From Prevotella sp. (GTDB lineage: Bacteria; Bacteroidota; Bacteroidia; Bacteroidales; Bacteroidaceae), in contig JAEEZP010000257.1 of the NCBI GenBank assembly GCA_016291915.1, positions 1-12,939 of the forward strand: a stretch of 12,939 nucleotides of DNA. Direction: 5' to 3'. Position numbers and translations under genes: made by a program. Positions 6,365-12,939 of the stretch are shown one piece after another. How positions within the stretch are numbered: position 1 is the first letter of the stretch; every line of letters starts with the position of its first letter. Below the pieces are notes generated by a model, which ran no database searches, was not told the DNA's origin, and saw nothing but the letters and a program-made list of their open reading frames with translations.

Positions 6365-6395
6365 CAAAGGTAGTAATTTTCATTGAAACAACAAA
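6365..6395 (-). promoter_or_regulatory. Promoter of the DUF1599-to-folE block
   Basis: Read on the minus strand, TTTG (6395-6392) is followed after 19 bases by TACCTTTG (6372-6365), a full match to the Bacteroidota consensus. The expected start point near 6358-6360 leaves a leader of about 12 nt before ATG 6347. The -33 box lies within the left arm of the inverted repeat at 6387-6422. Confidence 0.82.
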
Positions 6396-6422
6396 GATAG
6401 TTGTCGTTAAATCTTTGTTGTT
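6387..6422. repeat. Perfect 12-bp inverted repeat: weak terminator or operator
   Basis: AACAACAAAGAT (6387-6398) and ATCTTTGTTGTT (6411-6422) are perfect complements across a 12-nt loop. The element follows the coiled-coil lipoprotein stop codon on the minus strand, where a terminator would be expected. The sequence past the hairpin (TCAATG) has no T run, so termination would be weak. It also covers the -33 box of the DUF1599 promoter, so it could be an operator. Confidence 0.7.
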
Positions 6423-6440
6423 ATAAAAAAGAAATGATGA

Positions 6441-6797
6441 TTACTCCTTTTGTCGCTTGCGAATATACTTGATTTTGGCGCAGAGCACGTCAAATTGTGT
6501 CTGAAGAGAGTCGCGATGTACCCTCATCTTCGTAACATCAGACAACTGCTTGTAAGTAGCTGTCCCTGCGGAATGTGCCTGCTCAGCCTTCCGTTTCATC
6601 TGCTCATACTGGCGGTTCACACGCTGTAACTCTTCATCTAACCGCTGTACTTCTTGTTGAGATGCCTCCAAGGCAGAGTCCTGGTGGTGTTTCAACTGCT
6701 CCTTGCGTGTCTGAATCTCTTCTTGCATCTTCTTGTGTTTGTCTTCACATCCGAAAAGCAGACAGACAGCAACGAGTAACATGATAATTTTTTTCAT
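6441..6797 (-). CDS. Small coiled-coil lipoprotein
   Basis: A 118-residue predicted lipoprotein from the ATG at 6795-6797. The signal MKKIIMLLVAVCLLFGC ends in a lipobox with Cys17, followed by EDKHKK. Most of the remainder (about residues 22-112) is Gln, Glu, Lys and Arg-rich with heptad-like hydrophobic spacing, so a long coiled coil is predicted. The frame can be extended 10 codons to a TTG at 6825-6827, but that overlaps the promoter -7 box (6817-6824), and only the shorter form puts the signal peptide at the N-terminus. Acidic residues after the cysteine may affect sorting. It sits between two divergent units with its own promoter. I do not recognise a specific family. Confidence 0.82.
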   Translation of the reverse strand: MKKIIMLLVAVCLLFGCEDKHKKMQEEIQTRKEQLKHHQDSALEASQQEVQRLDEELQRVNRQYEQMKRKAEQAHSAGTATYKQLSDVTKMRVHRDSLQTQFDVLCAKIKYIRKRQKE

Positions 6798-6816
6798 AAT
6801 AACCCTGTTTTGTGGC

Positions 6817-6848
6817 CAAAGGTACAAATAAAAGAGAGAAAAGCCAAA
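6817..6848 (-). promoter_or_regulatory. Promoter of the coiled-coil lipoprotein gene
   Basis: On the minus strand TTTG (6848-6845), a 20-base spacer and TACCTTTG (6824-6817) match the Bacteroidota consensus. A start point near 6810 would give a leader of about 13 nt before ATG 6797. The same TACCTTTG octamer is used at the tRNA-Lys and DUF1599 promoters. Confidence 0.8.
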
Positions 6849-6927
6849 GCTATTAAAAAAAATAACGAAATCTGTTACATATTTGATTACAATTTAACAA
6901 ATATGATGGTCTTAAGAAAAATGTCTG

Positions 6928-8460
6928 ATGATGAAAACAAAATATCTATCGTTTCTTTTTGCTATGGGTATGCTTTTGAGTATGCCTGTCCATAAGGTTT
7001 CTGCACAGAAGCAAACGAATGTCGGTGCGGCAACATATATGAATCCTATTCTCGGCGGTGATTATCCCGATCCGACCATCATGCGAGAGGGTAATGATTA
7101 CTACATGACTCATTCGTGTTTCGATTATCAGCCAGGTATGGTGGTGTTTCACAGTAAAGACCTGGTTCACTGGGAACCAATCAGTTATGCGCTGAAGACT
7201 TACCTGGGAAGTATCTGGGCACCGGATATCTGTAAATATAAGGATAAATATTATATTTATTTTACAGTGGCAGGAAGAGGACGTAGCAACTATGTAGTGT
7301 ATGCCTCATCACCGTATGGTCCTTGGAGTGACCCTATTGATTTGAAGATCGGTAATATCGATCCTTGTCATGTGGTAGGGGAGGATGGTCAACGTTGGCT
7401 TTTCATGAGTGGTGGAAAGCGCGTTAAGTTGTCTGCCGACGGATTGTCTATTGTCAAAGGAACAGAGGAAGTGGTTTACCGTGGTTGGAAATATCCTGAC
7501 GAATGGGTTACTGAAGGAATGTGTCTTGAAGGACCGAAGTTACGACGTATAGGTGACTATTACTATTACTTGAATGCAGAAGGAGGCACCGCTGGTCCAC
7601 CCACCAGTCATATGGTCGTACAGGCCCGTTCCCGCTCGATAAATGGTCCATGGGAAGATGCTCCCAACAATCCACTGATCCATACATGGAGTAAGGATGA
7701 AAGATGGTGGAGCAAGGGTCATGGCTCACTTATTGACACCCCCGACGGGAGATGGGTTATTGTCTATCATAGTTATGAGAAAGATTTTACAAATCTCGGT
7801 CGGCAGACTTTGATGGAGACTGTGATTCTTGGTGATGATGGTTGGTTTTATCGTGACGAGACAGTAGATGTGGCAAAACCGATACCATGCCCGATAAAGA
7901 CTCCTTATGTCGTTGATCGCCATGGAAAACTTGATGCCTTCCGCTTAGGACTCGACTGGAAATGTTATAAATCATTCGATCCTTCCCGTTTTATTGTGAA
8001 GGACAATAGTCTTACCGTACGAGCGCAAGGAACAGACCCTGGCAGTTCTGCTCCCTTGATGTTCGTGGCAGGAACACACCGTTATGAGATTGAGGCAGAG
8101 ATTGAACTACAAGGTGATGTTACTGCGGGAATGATACTTATTTACAACGGTTCTTTTTTCATGGGAACAGGGTTCGATAAAGATAAGAGATATCGTTATC
8201 GCATGGGTGGTGCGTCTCGGGGAGGTGGTCTTCCGGCAGGTACAAAACGTTTATGGTTAAGGTTGCGTAATGATGAGAATATTGTCACCGGGCAATACAG
8301 TTTTGACGGAGTTCACTGGCTGCGGGAGACATGGGGCATGGACTGCTCAGGATATAATCATAACACTTTGTATGAGTTCCAGAGTGTCTTACCTGGGCTT
8401 TTCGCTTTCGGCAATGGATCAGCTGTTTTCCGACATTTTAATTATCGGGAGTTAAAGTAG
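6928..8460 (+). CDS. Secreted glycoside hydrolase family 43 protein
   Basis: A 510-residue exported enzyme predicted to cleave arabinose- or xylose-containing plant polysaccharide. The signal peptide ends near VSA26|Q27. The GH43 five-bladed propeller spans about residues 38-320 with the expected triad: catalytic base Asp48 in DYPDPT, pKa-tuning Asp145 in NIDP and catalytic acid Glu201 in LEGPKL. WSKGHGS (261-267) supplies the conserved His265. Residues from about 335 to the end look like a beta-sandwich accessory domain of the kind found at the C-terminus of many GH43 proteins. Subfamily and exact substrate cannot be read from this sequence alone; the adjacent pectate lyase suggests pectin side chains. 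ATG 6931 is an equally good start. It is followed after 36 bp by the lyase gene. The 130-bp divergent upstream region has no consensus -7 box on the plus strand (best is CATATTTG at 6878-6885), hinting at activator-dependent expression. Confidence 0.93.
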   Translation: MMKTKYLSFLFAMGMLLSMPVHKVSAQKQTNVGAATYMNPILGGDYPDPTIMREGNDYYMTHSCFDYQPGMVVFHSKDLVHWEPISYALKTYLGSIWAPDICKYKDKYYIYFTVAGRGRSNYVVYASSPYGPWSDPIDLKIGNIDPCHVVGEDGQRWLFMSGGKRVKLSADGLSIVKGTEEVVYRGWKYPDEWVTEGMCLEGPKLRRIGDYYYYLNAEGGTAGPPTSHMVVQARSRSINGPWEDAPNNPLIHTWSKDERWWSKGHGSLIDTPDGRWVIVYHSYEKDFTNLGRQTLMETVILGDDGWFYRDETVDVAKPIPCPIKTPYVVDRHGKLDAFRLGLDWKCYKSFDPSRFIVKDNSLTVRAQGTDPGSSAPLMFVAGTHRYEIEAEIELQGDVTAGMILIYNGSFFMGTGFDKDKRYRYRMGGASRGGGLPAGTKRLWLRLRNDENIVTGQYSFDGVHWLRETWGMDCSGYNHNTLYEFQSVLPGLFAFGNGSAVFRHFNYRELK

Positions 8461-8496
8461 TTCTTTCTTACATAATAACGATTCTTTCCTTCATTT

Positions 8497-11064
8497 ATGA
8501 AAAAAATATTTCCTTTATTGCTGCTTACTATCATTTGTCAGTATACATTTGCCGATAATAAAGAAATCCTGAAAACGATGCGCCGGGCTACGCAGTTTAT
8601 GATGGATTCCGTCAGTCTGCACGGAGGATTTGTGTGGAACTACACCTCCGACATGTCTCGTCGTTGGGGAGAGATAGAGGCTCGTCCGACCATGATATGG
8701 ATGCAGAGCACCTCTACTCCGGAAGTGGGGCAGATGCTGTTGGATGCATACCATGCCACCGGTGATGAGTATTATTATCAGCAGGCGTGTAAGGTGGTGG
8801 GAGCATTGCTGGATGCACAACATGAGAGTGGGGGATGGAATTATATGTATGACTATGCCGGGGAAGAGTCAGCAAAGGAATGGTATAATACCATCGGGAA
8901 ACAAGCGTGGCGACTGGAGGAATTCCAGCATTATTACGGCAATGCCACCTTCGATGATGATGCCACCTATCACCCTGCCAGTCTGTTACTCCGCATCTAT
9001 CTGGAGAAAAGAGAAGAGAGGTTCCTTCGTCCGCTTAATAAGGTCATAGACTTCTACTTGAAGAGCCAGTATGACAACGGAGGTTGGCCCCAGCGTTATC
9101 CCTTACGTTATGATCATCAGTTCCAAGGACGTCCGGATTATTCCTCTTATATCACGCTCAATGATGGAGTGATGGAGAATAATATTGACTTTCTCATGCA
9201 GTGTTATTTTGCCTTGGATCGTAAAGACTTGAAAAAGCATATTGAGAAAGCGATGTATCTCTTGCGGGATCTACAGCAAGACCTTCCTTATGCCGGATGG
9301 AGTGATCAATATTCATTGGATCTGAAACCGGCACAAGCCCGCAGTTATGAACCGCGAGCTGTCAATACTGCCACAACCATACGTATGATGCGTGTCATGC
9401 AGCAGTTCTATCAAATGACGGGCGACCGCAGTTTCCTTCAGGGGTTGGAAAAAGCTAGTCAGTTCGTCTGTTCTCAGGCACTGCCCGACAGCGTGGTGCG
9501 TTTGTGGCGTTCACCTTACCTCAATGATGGAGAGATACTCGTTCCCCGCTTTGTGGATCCGGATACCGGAAAACCACTCTTCATACATAGAAAAGGAGGC
9601 AATGTCAGAAATGGTATCTATTATGTAGATCAGGATATCCGAGGAACAATAGGGCATTACAGCAGTGCCGCCCGTATCAGTGCACGCCAGGTACAGCAGC
9701 TGGTCCGGGAAGCTGCATCAAAACCTGTCACGGGATGGAAAAAGCCGATGAGTCTTCGGTATTATTACTTTAATTCCAGACCCTCCTCACACAGAGGCCC
9801 CGGACGAAATGTCAATCGTGTGATAGAGAGTCTTACCGACCGCGGCTGTTGGATAACAGCCCTTACCATGATGTCTAATCCTTACAAGCCGATTCCCAGT
9901 GATATGGAAGAGGGAAGTGAAGACCGTCAGTATACCGCTACCCAGGTGGGAGATGAATATGATACTTCCCCGTGGGGAGAGCGTCAGACCTTAGGAATCA
10001 AGGTGGGCGACTATGTTGCCAATATGAACATACTTATTGGGGCACTGAGAGGTCAGGATAATACAGATGACCGTATTCGACTGGCAAATAAGAATATCCG
10101 TATGGAGGTGTGCCGATATGGCGCAAGAATCATGAGTCTTTCGGTGCCCGACCGAAAAGGAAAGATGCAGGATGTGGTATTGGGCTTTGACGACGAAGAG
10201 GGTTATCGCCGTGTCCGTCAGAACTTTGGTGCTACCGTAGGACGCTATCTGGGCCGTATCAACGGTGCATCGTTTACGCTGGATGGTGAACTATATCAGT
10301 TGCAGAACTATGGAAAAGGGGATATCTCACATGGCGGATTCCCCGGTTTTGCTCATCAGGAATGGACCGTTACCAGACAGACACCTTCCTCTGTAACCCT
10401 TCAATATCTCTCACCTGATGGAGAGAATGGGTTCCCCGGGAATCTGTTGATTCAGGTGACGATGAGTCTGTCAGACGATGGCGCACTCCTTTTGCGTTAT
10501 GATGCCACCACAGATAAACCGACAGTGTTAAATCCCAGTAATCATTCTTTTTTCAATATCTCTGCCAATCATTCGCAAAGTATCGAACAAGAGATTCTCC
10601 GTGTTGATGCCGACAGTATTGCTGAGTATGATGCAAAGAAACACCTCACCGGCAGAATGATGGCTGTGAGGGGCACTCCTTTTGATTTTACATCTCCCAA
10701 AAGGATTGGAAAACAGATAGATGAAGATAACGGGCAGCTGCAGGTGACTAAGGGGTATGACCACAGCTGGCGACTTAATCATCCGGGTGATCTGACGGTC
10801 GTTGCAGGTGAGTTGTATGATAAGAGTTCAGGAATAGAAATGAAGGTCTATACCACTGAACCAGCCCTGCATATCTATACCGCAAATGGCTTGAACGGTT
10901 CGGTAGAGGGCAAGAACAATATCCGATATCCCCGGCGATCAGCTATCTGCTTCGAAACCTGTCATTTTGCAGACAGTCCTAATAAACCACAATTCCCTTC
11001 TACGGTGCTTCGACCCGGAGAAAAGTATCATTCAGAGACAATTTTTCGCTTCGGAATAAGATAA
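8497..11064 (+). CDS. Secreted pectate lyase (PL10-like) fused to aldose 1-epimerase domain
   Basis: An 855-residue exported protein with a signal peptide (MKKIFPLLLLTIICQYTFA, cleavage near residue 19). The N-terminal half (about 22-510) resembles family 10 pectate lyases, which cut polygalacturonate by beta-elimination. It shows repeated helical-barrel features, SGGWNYMYDYAG (111-122), SQYDNGGWPQRYPLR (190-204), YITLNDGVMENNIDFL (218-233) and YEPRAVNT (284-291). The C-terminal half (about 526-855) is a galactose-mutarotase-type domain: GATVGRYLGRINGASF (578-593), SHGGFPGF (611-618) with His612, NPSNHSFFNI (679-688) with His683, GYDHSWRL (753-760) and FETCHFADSPN (819-829) with Glu820. Both histidines and the glutamate expected for mutarotation are present. 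The GH43 gene 36 bp upstream suggests one pectin-related transcript. The epimerase call is firm; the lyase call rests on motif resemblance. Confidence 0.86.
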   Translation: MKKIFPLLLLTIICQYTFADNKEILKTMRRATQFMMDSVSLHGGFVWNYTSDMSRRWGEIEARPTMIWMQSTSTPEVGQMLLDAYHATGDEYYYQQACKVVGALLDAQHESGGWNYMYDYAGEESAKEWYNTIGKQAWRLEEFQHYYGNATFDDDATYHPASLLLRIYLEKREERFLRPLNKVIDFYLKSQYDNGGWPQRYPLRYDHQFQGRPDYSSYITLNDGVMENNIDFLMQCYFALDRKDLKKHIEKAMYLLRDLQQDLPYAGWSDQYSLDLKPAQARSYEPRAVNTATTIRMMRVMQQFYQMTGDRSFLQGLEKASQFVCSQALPDSVVRLWRSPYLNDGEILVPRFVDPDTGKPLFIHRKGGNVRNGIYYVDQDIRGTIGHYSSAARISARQVQQLVREAASKPVTGWKKPMSLRYYYFNSRPSSHRGPGRNVNRVIESLTDRGCWITALTMMSNPYKPIPSDMEEGSEDRQYTATQVGDEYDTSPWGERQTLGIKVGDYVANMNILIGALRGQDNTDDRIRLANKNIRMEVCRYGARIMSLSVPDRKGKMQDVVLGFDDEEGYRRVRQNFGATVGRYLGRINGASFTLDGELYQLQNYGKGDISHGGFPGFAHQEWTVTRQTPSSVTLQYLSPDGENGFPGNLLIQVTMSLSDDGALLLRYDATTDKPTVLNPSNHSFFNISANHSQSIEQEILRVDADSIAEYDAKKHLTGRMMAVRGTPFDFTSPKRIGKQIDEDNGQLQVTKGYDHSWRLNHPGDLTVVAGELYDKSSGIEMKVYTTEPALHIYTANGLNGSVEGKNNIRYPRRSAICFETCHFADSPNKPQFPSTVLRPGEKYHSETIFRFGIR

Positions 11065-11079
11065 ATGATTTTTTTTTGT

Positions 11080-11087
11080 TACTTTTG
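11080..11087 (+). promoter_or_regulatory. Putative -7 box for the tRNA nucleotidyltransferase gene
   Basis: TACTTTTG fits TAnnTTTG and lies 20 bases before the ATG at 11108. No clear TTTG or TTG is found 19-21 bases upstream, so this is a partial match. It lies 15 bases after the lyase-epimerase stop codon and could give cca its own transcript. Confidence 0.5.
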
Positions 11088-11107
11088 CAAGTCAAAAGTA
11101 TTCGATA

Positions 11108-12553
11108 ATGAAATTATTTTCCGATGCCGAACTGGTACAGATTCTTGATAAACCTATTTTCCACCAGATATCAGAGGCCGCCGACCAATGCGGACTGGAG
11201 TGTTATGTGGTGGGTGGATATGTGCGTGATATCTTCTTGGAGCGTCCCTCCAATGATATCGATGTGGTGGTGGTCGGCAGTGGCATAACAGTGGCGACGG
11301 CACTGAAGGAGAAAATGGGAAAGAAAGCCCATCTCAGCGTTTTCCGAAATTTTGGAACGGCGCAGGTGAAATATAATGACACGGAGGTAGAGTTTGTGGG
11401 TGCCAGAAGAGAGAGTTATCAGCATGATTCCCGAAAACCCCATGTGGAGGATGGCACTTTGGAAGATGACCAGAATCGGCGAGACTTTACGATTAATGCC
11501 ATGGCCATTTGTCTGAATAAGGAGAAATTCGGACAGCTGGTGGATCCTTTTGATGGATTATACGATTTGGAAGACGGTATTATACGAACACCGTTAGATC
11601 CCGATATTACCTTCTCCGACGATCCCCTTCGTATGTTACGCTGCATACGCTTTGCTACACAACTGCGGTTTTATATTGAAGAAGAGACTTTCGATGCACT
11701 TACCCGCAACGCAGAAAGGATCCGAATCATCAGTGGGGAAAGAATTGCAGAGGAACTCAATAAGATCATGTTGACAGATACACCCAGCAGAGGATTCGTG
11801 GAGCTGCAGCGTTGCGGACTGTTGCCCTTGATATTACCTGAGCTTTCAGCCCTGGATATCGTTGAGACACGTAATGGCAGAGGTCATAAGAATAATTTCT
11901 ACCATACGCTGGAGGTGGTGGATAATGTGTGCAAGAATGATCCGGAACATAATCTCTGGCTACGATGGGCAGCCTTGATGCATGATATCGGAAAGGCAAA
12001 GTGTAAGCGTTGGGATAATCAGGCAGGCTGGACCTTCCATAACCATAACTATATCGGTGCGAAGATGATACCCTCGATCTTCCGTCGGCTGAAGCTGCCT
12101 CTGGATGCAAAGATGAAGTTTGTGGAGAAACTCGTCGATTTGCACATGCGGCCGATCGTTATTGCTGATGAGGTGGTGACCGACAGTGCTGTACGCCGGC
12201 TGATGAATGATGCAGGTGACGATATCGATGCGTTGATGACTTTGTGTGAGGCGGATATCACCTCTAAGAACGAAGTGAGAAAGAAACAGTTCAAGGAGAA
12301 TTTCCGGATGGTAAGGGAGAAACTGGCTGATCTTAAAGAGAAAGACTACAAACGACTCTTCCAGCCGGTTGTCGATGGTAATGAGATTATGGAGATGTTC
12401 AATCTGAAACCTTCTCAAGAGGTGGGTACACTCAAACAGACCATCAAAGATGCTGTGCTCGACAATAAGGTTCCCAATGAGCGTGAGGCTTTGATTGCCT
12501 TGCTGAAAAAGAAAGCAAGTGAAATGGGGCTCATTGCAGCTAAAAACCGTTAA
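11108..12553 (+). CDS. cca: CCA-adding tRNA nucleotidyltransferase with HD domain
   Basis: A 481-residue cytosolic enzyme that adds or repairs the 3' CCA of tRNAs; the poly(A) polymerase family is the close alternative reading. The N-terminal nucleotidyltransferase head has GGYVRD (36-41), the metal-binding Asp50 and Asp52 in NDIDVVVV, and RRDFTINAMA (124-133). RNA-binding elements include DDPLRMLRCIRFA (171-183) and GERIAEE (210-216). An HD domain follows, with His266 and the His292-Asp293 pair in LMHDIGKA (290-297). In this family the HD domain carries metal-dependent phosphohydrolase activity in some members. The window's tRNA-Lys lacks an encoded CCA, which fits a CCA-adding role. Confidence 0.94.
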   Translation: MKLFSDAELVQILDKPIFHQISEAADQCGLECYVVGGYVRDIFLERPSNDIDVVVVGSGITVATALKEKMGKKAHLSVFRNFGTAQVKYNDTEVEFVGARRESYQHDSRKPHVEDGTLEDDQNRRDFTINAMAICLNKEKFGQLVDPFDGLYDLEDGIIRTPLDPDITFSDDPLRMLRCIRFATQLRFYIEEETFDALTRNAERIRIISGERIAEELNKIMLTDTPSRGFVELQRCGLLPLILPELSALDIVETRNGRGHKNNFYHTLEVVDNVCKNDPEHNLWLRWAALMHDIGKAKCKRWDNQAGWTFHNHNYIGAKMIPSIFRRLKLPLDAKMKFVEKLVDLHMRPIVIADEVVTDSAVRRLMNDAGDDIDALMTLCEADITSKNEVRKKQFKENFRMVREKLADLKEKDYKRLFQPVVDGNEIMEMFNLKPSQEVGTLKQTIKDAVLDNKVPNEREALIALLKKKASEMGLIAAKNR

Positions 12554-12561
12554 TTCATGCA

Positions 12562-12584
12562 AAAGTTATATATATTATAACTTT
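12562..12584. repeat. 9-bp inverted repeat after cca
   Basis: AAAGTTATA (12562-12570) and TATAACTTT (12576-12584) are perfect complements around a 5-base TATAT loop, beginning eight bases after the cca stop codon. All pairs but one are A-T and no T run follows, so it is a weak terminator at best. It could instead be an operator for the downstream efflux gene. Confidence 0.65.
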
Positions 12585-12601
12585 ACAAAAGAAAATATGT
12601 G

Positions 12602-12609
12602 TAATTTTG
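12602..12609 (+). promoter_or_regulatory. Putative -7 box upstream of the efflux adaptor gene
   Basis: TAATTTTG matches TAnnTTTG. There is no good -33 box at the proper distance; the nearest (TTTA at 12582) is only 16 bases away. If real, it gives a leader of about 70 nt before ATG 12684. Confidence 0.35.
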
Positions 12610-12683
12610 TAATTTGAAAACAAAAATCGAGCATACGTGTTCTTTCTGTTATTGACAATCAAAACAATAAAAAATAAAAAAGT

Positions 12684-12939
12684 ATGAAAATATTCAGCAT
12701 TACAGCAATAGCAGTATCTGCGCTTTTGCTGGTTTCATGTGGTGGAAAGAGTGGTGGACGTCCTGAATTCGGAGACAATGAGTATCCTATAACAACAGTG
12801 GAATTTCAGAATTCATCCACTCAAACTACCTATCCAGCTACTATCAAGGGTGTGCAGGATGTTGAGATCCGTCCGAAGGTTGCTGGTTTCTTGACGAGAG
12901 TATGTGTGAAGGAAGGTCAGTCTGTAGGTGCTGGACAAC
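12684..12939 (+). CDS. RND efflux periplasmic adaptor lipoprotein, N-terminal part (3' truncated)
   Basis: The 5' end of a membrane-fusion (HlyD/MexA-like) adaptor, which links an inner-membrane RND pump to an outer-membrane channel. The frame is open to the window edge, giving 85 complete codons. The signal MKIFSITAIAVSALLLVSC ends in a lipobox with Cys19, so the protein is anchored as a lipoprotein. The adaptor signature is clear: a short strand (YPITTVEF), then YPATIKGVQDVEIRPKVAGF and LTRVCVKEGQSVGAGQ, which form the beginning of the lipoyl-like domain. By family habit the pump gene should follow downstream, outside the window. Substrate unknown. Confidence 0.9.
   Translation, partial: MKIFSITAIAVSALLLVSCGGKSGGRPEFGDNEYPITTVEFQNSSTQTTYPATIKGVQDVEIRPKVAGFLTRVCVKEGQSVGAGQ

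Noticed and set aside
11960..12562. Minus-strand 200-codon open frame opposite cca
   Set aside because: It overlaps a fully motif-supported cca gene on the other strand and shows no domain or signal sequence.

Overview
The window looks like a chromosomal segment from the Bacteroidota, most likely Bacteroidales and probably a Prevotella-like genus. Three points support this. Several intergenic regions carry the Bacteroidota promoter pattern (TTTG or TTG, a spacer of 19-20, then TAnnTTTG). Start codons lack clear Shine-Dalgarno sequences. The protein families (DUF1599, a DoxX/MauE-type membrane protein with a thioredoxin-like tail, acidic-tailed lipoproteins, GH43 and PL10 polysaccharide enzymes) are typical of this phylum. 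The genus is inference; no 16S or other species marker is present.

Layout, left to right: (1) the 3' part of an AI-2E-family transporter gene (+), then a tRNA-Lys(UUU) gene with its own promoter and a strong hairpin terminator. (2) A non-coding region of about 600 bp (961-1558) with phased short direct repeats, a second repeat pair 65 bp apart, and a promoter-plus-terminator pair that could bracket an unannotated small RNA. (3) A long minus-strand block. From its promoter at about 6395 downward it reads DUF1599 protein, DoxX/thioredoxin-like membrane protein, triosephosphate isomerase (tpiA), SPOR-domain protein and GTP cyclohydrolase I (folE). After a repeat-rich spacer with telomere-like CCCTAAA units comes an acidic-tailed lipoprotein. 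(4) A short coiled-coil lipoprotein on the minus strand with its own promoter. (5) A plus-strand pair for plant cell-wall polysaccharide: a secreted GH43 enzyme and a secreted protein that appears to fuse a PL10-like pectate lyase to an aldose 1-epimerase domain. (6) The CCA-adding tRNA nucleotidyltransferase gene, then the 5' end of an RND-type efflux adaptor lipoprotein that runs off the window.

The DUF1599-DoxX-tpiA-SPOR-folE block is tightly spaced, with a 4-base overlap at its first junction, and is probably one transcript mixing glycolysis, pterin synthesis and envelope functions. The GH43/pectate lyase pair is a small carbohydrate locus without SusC/SusD genes in view, so it probably works with transporters encoded elsewhere. 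The tRNA-Lys gene does not encode its 3' CCA, so it needs the nucleotidyltransferase encoded in this window.

Most of the window is ordinary Bacteroidales genome. The parts I would look at again are the lyase-mutarotase fusion, the possible small RNA at about 1350-1524, the repeat clusters after the tRNA and upstream of the acidic lipoprotein, and the two gene starts that promoter positions argue should be moved downstream.
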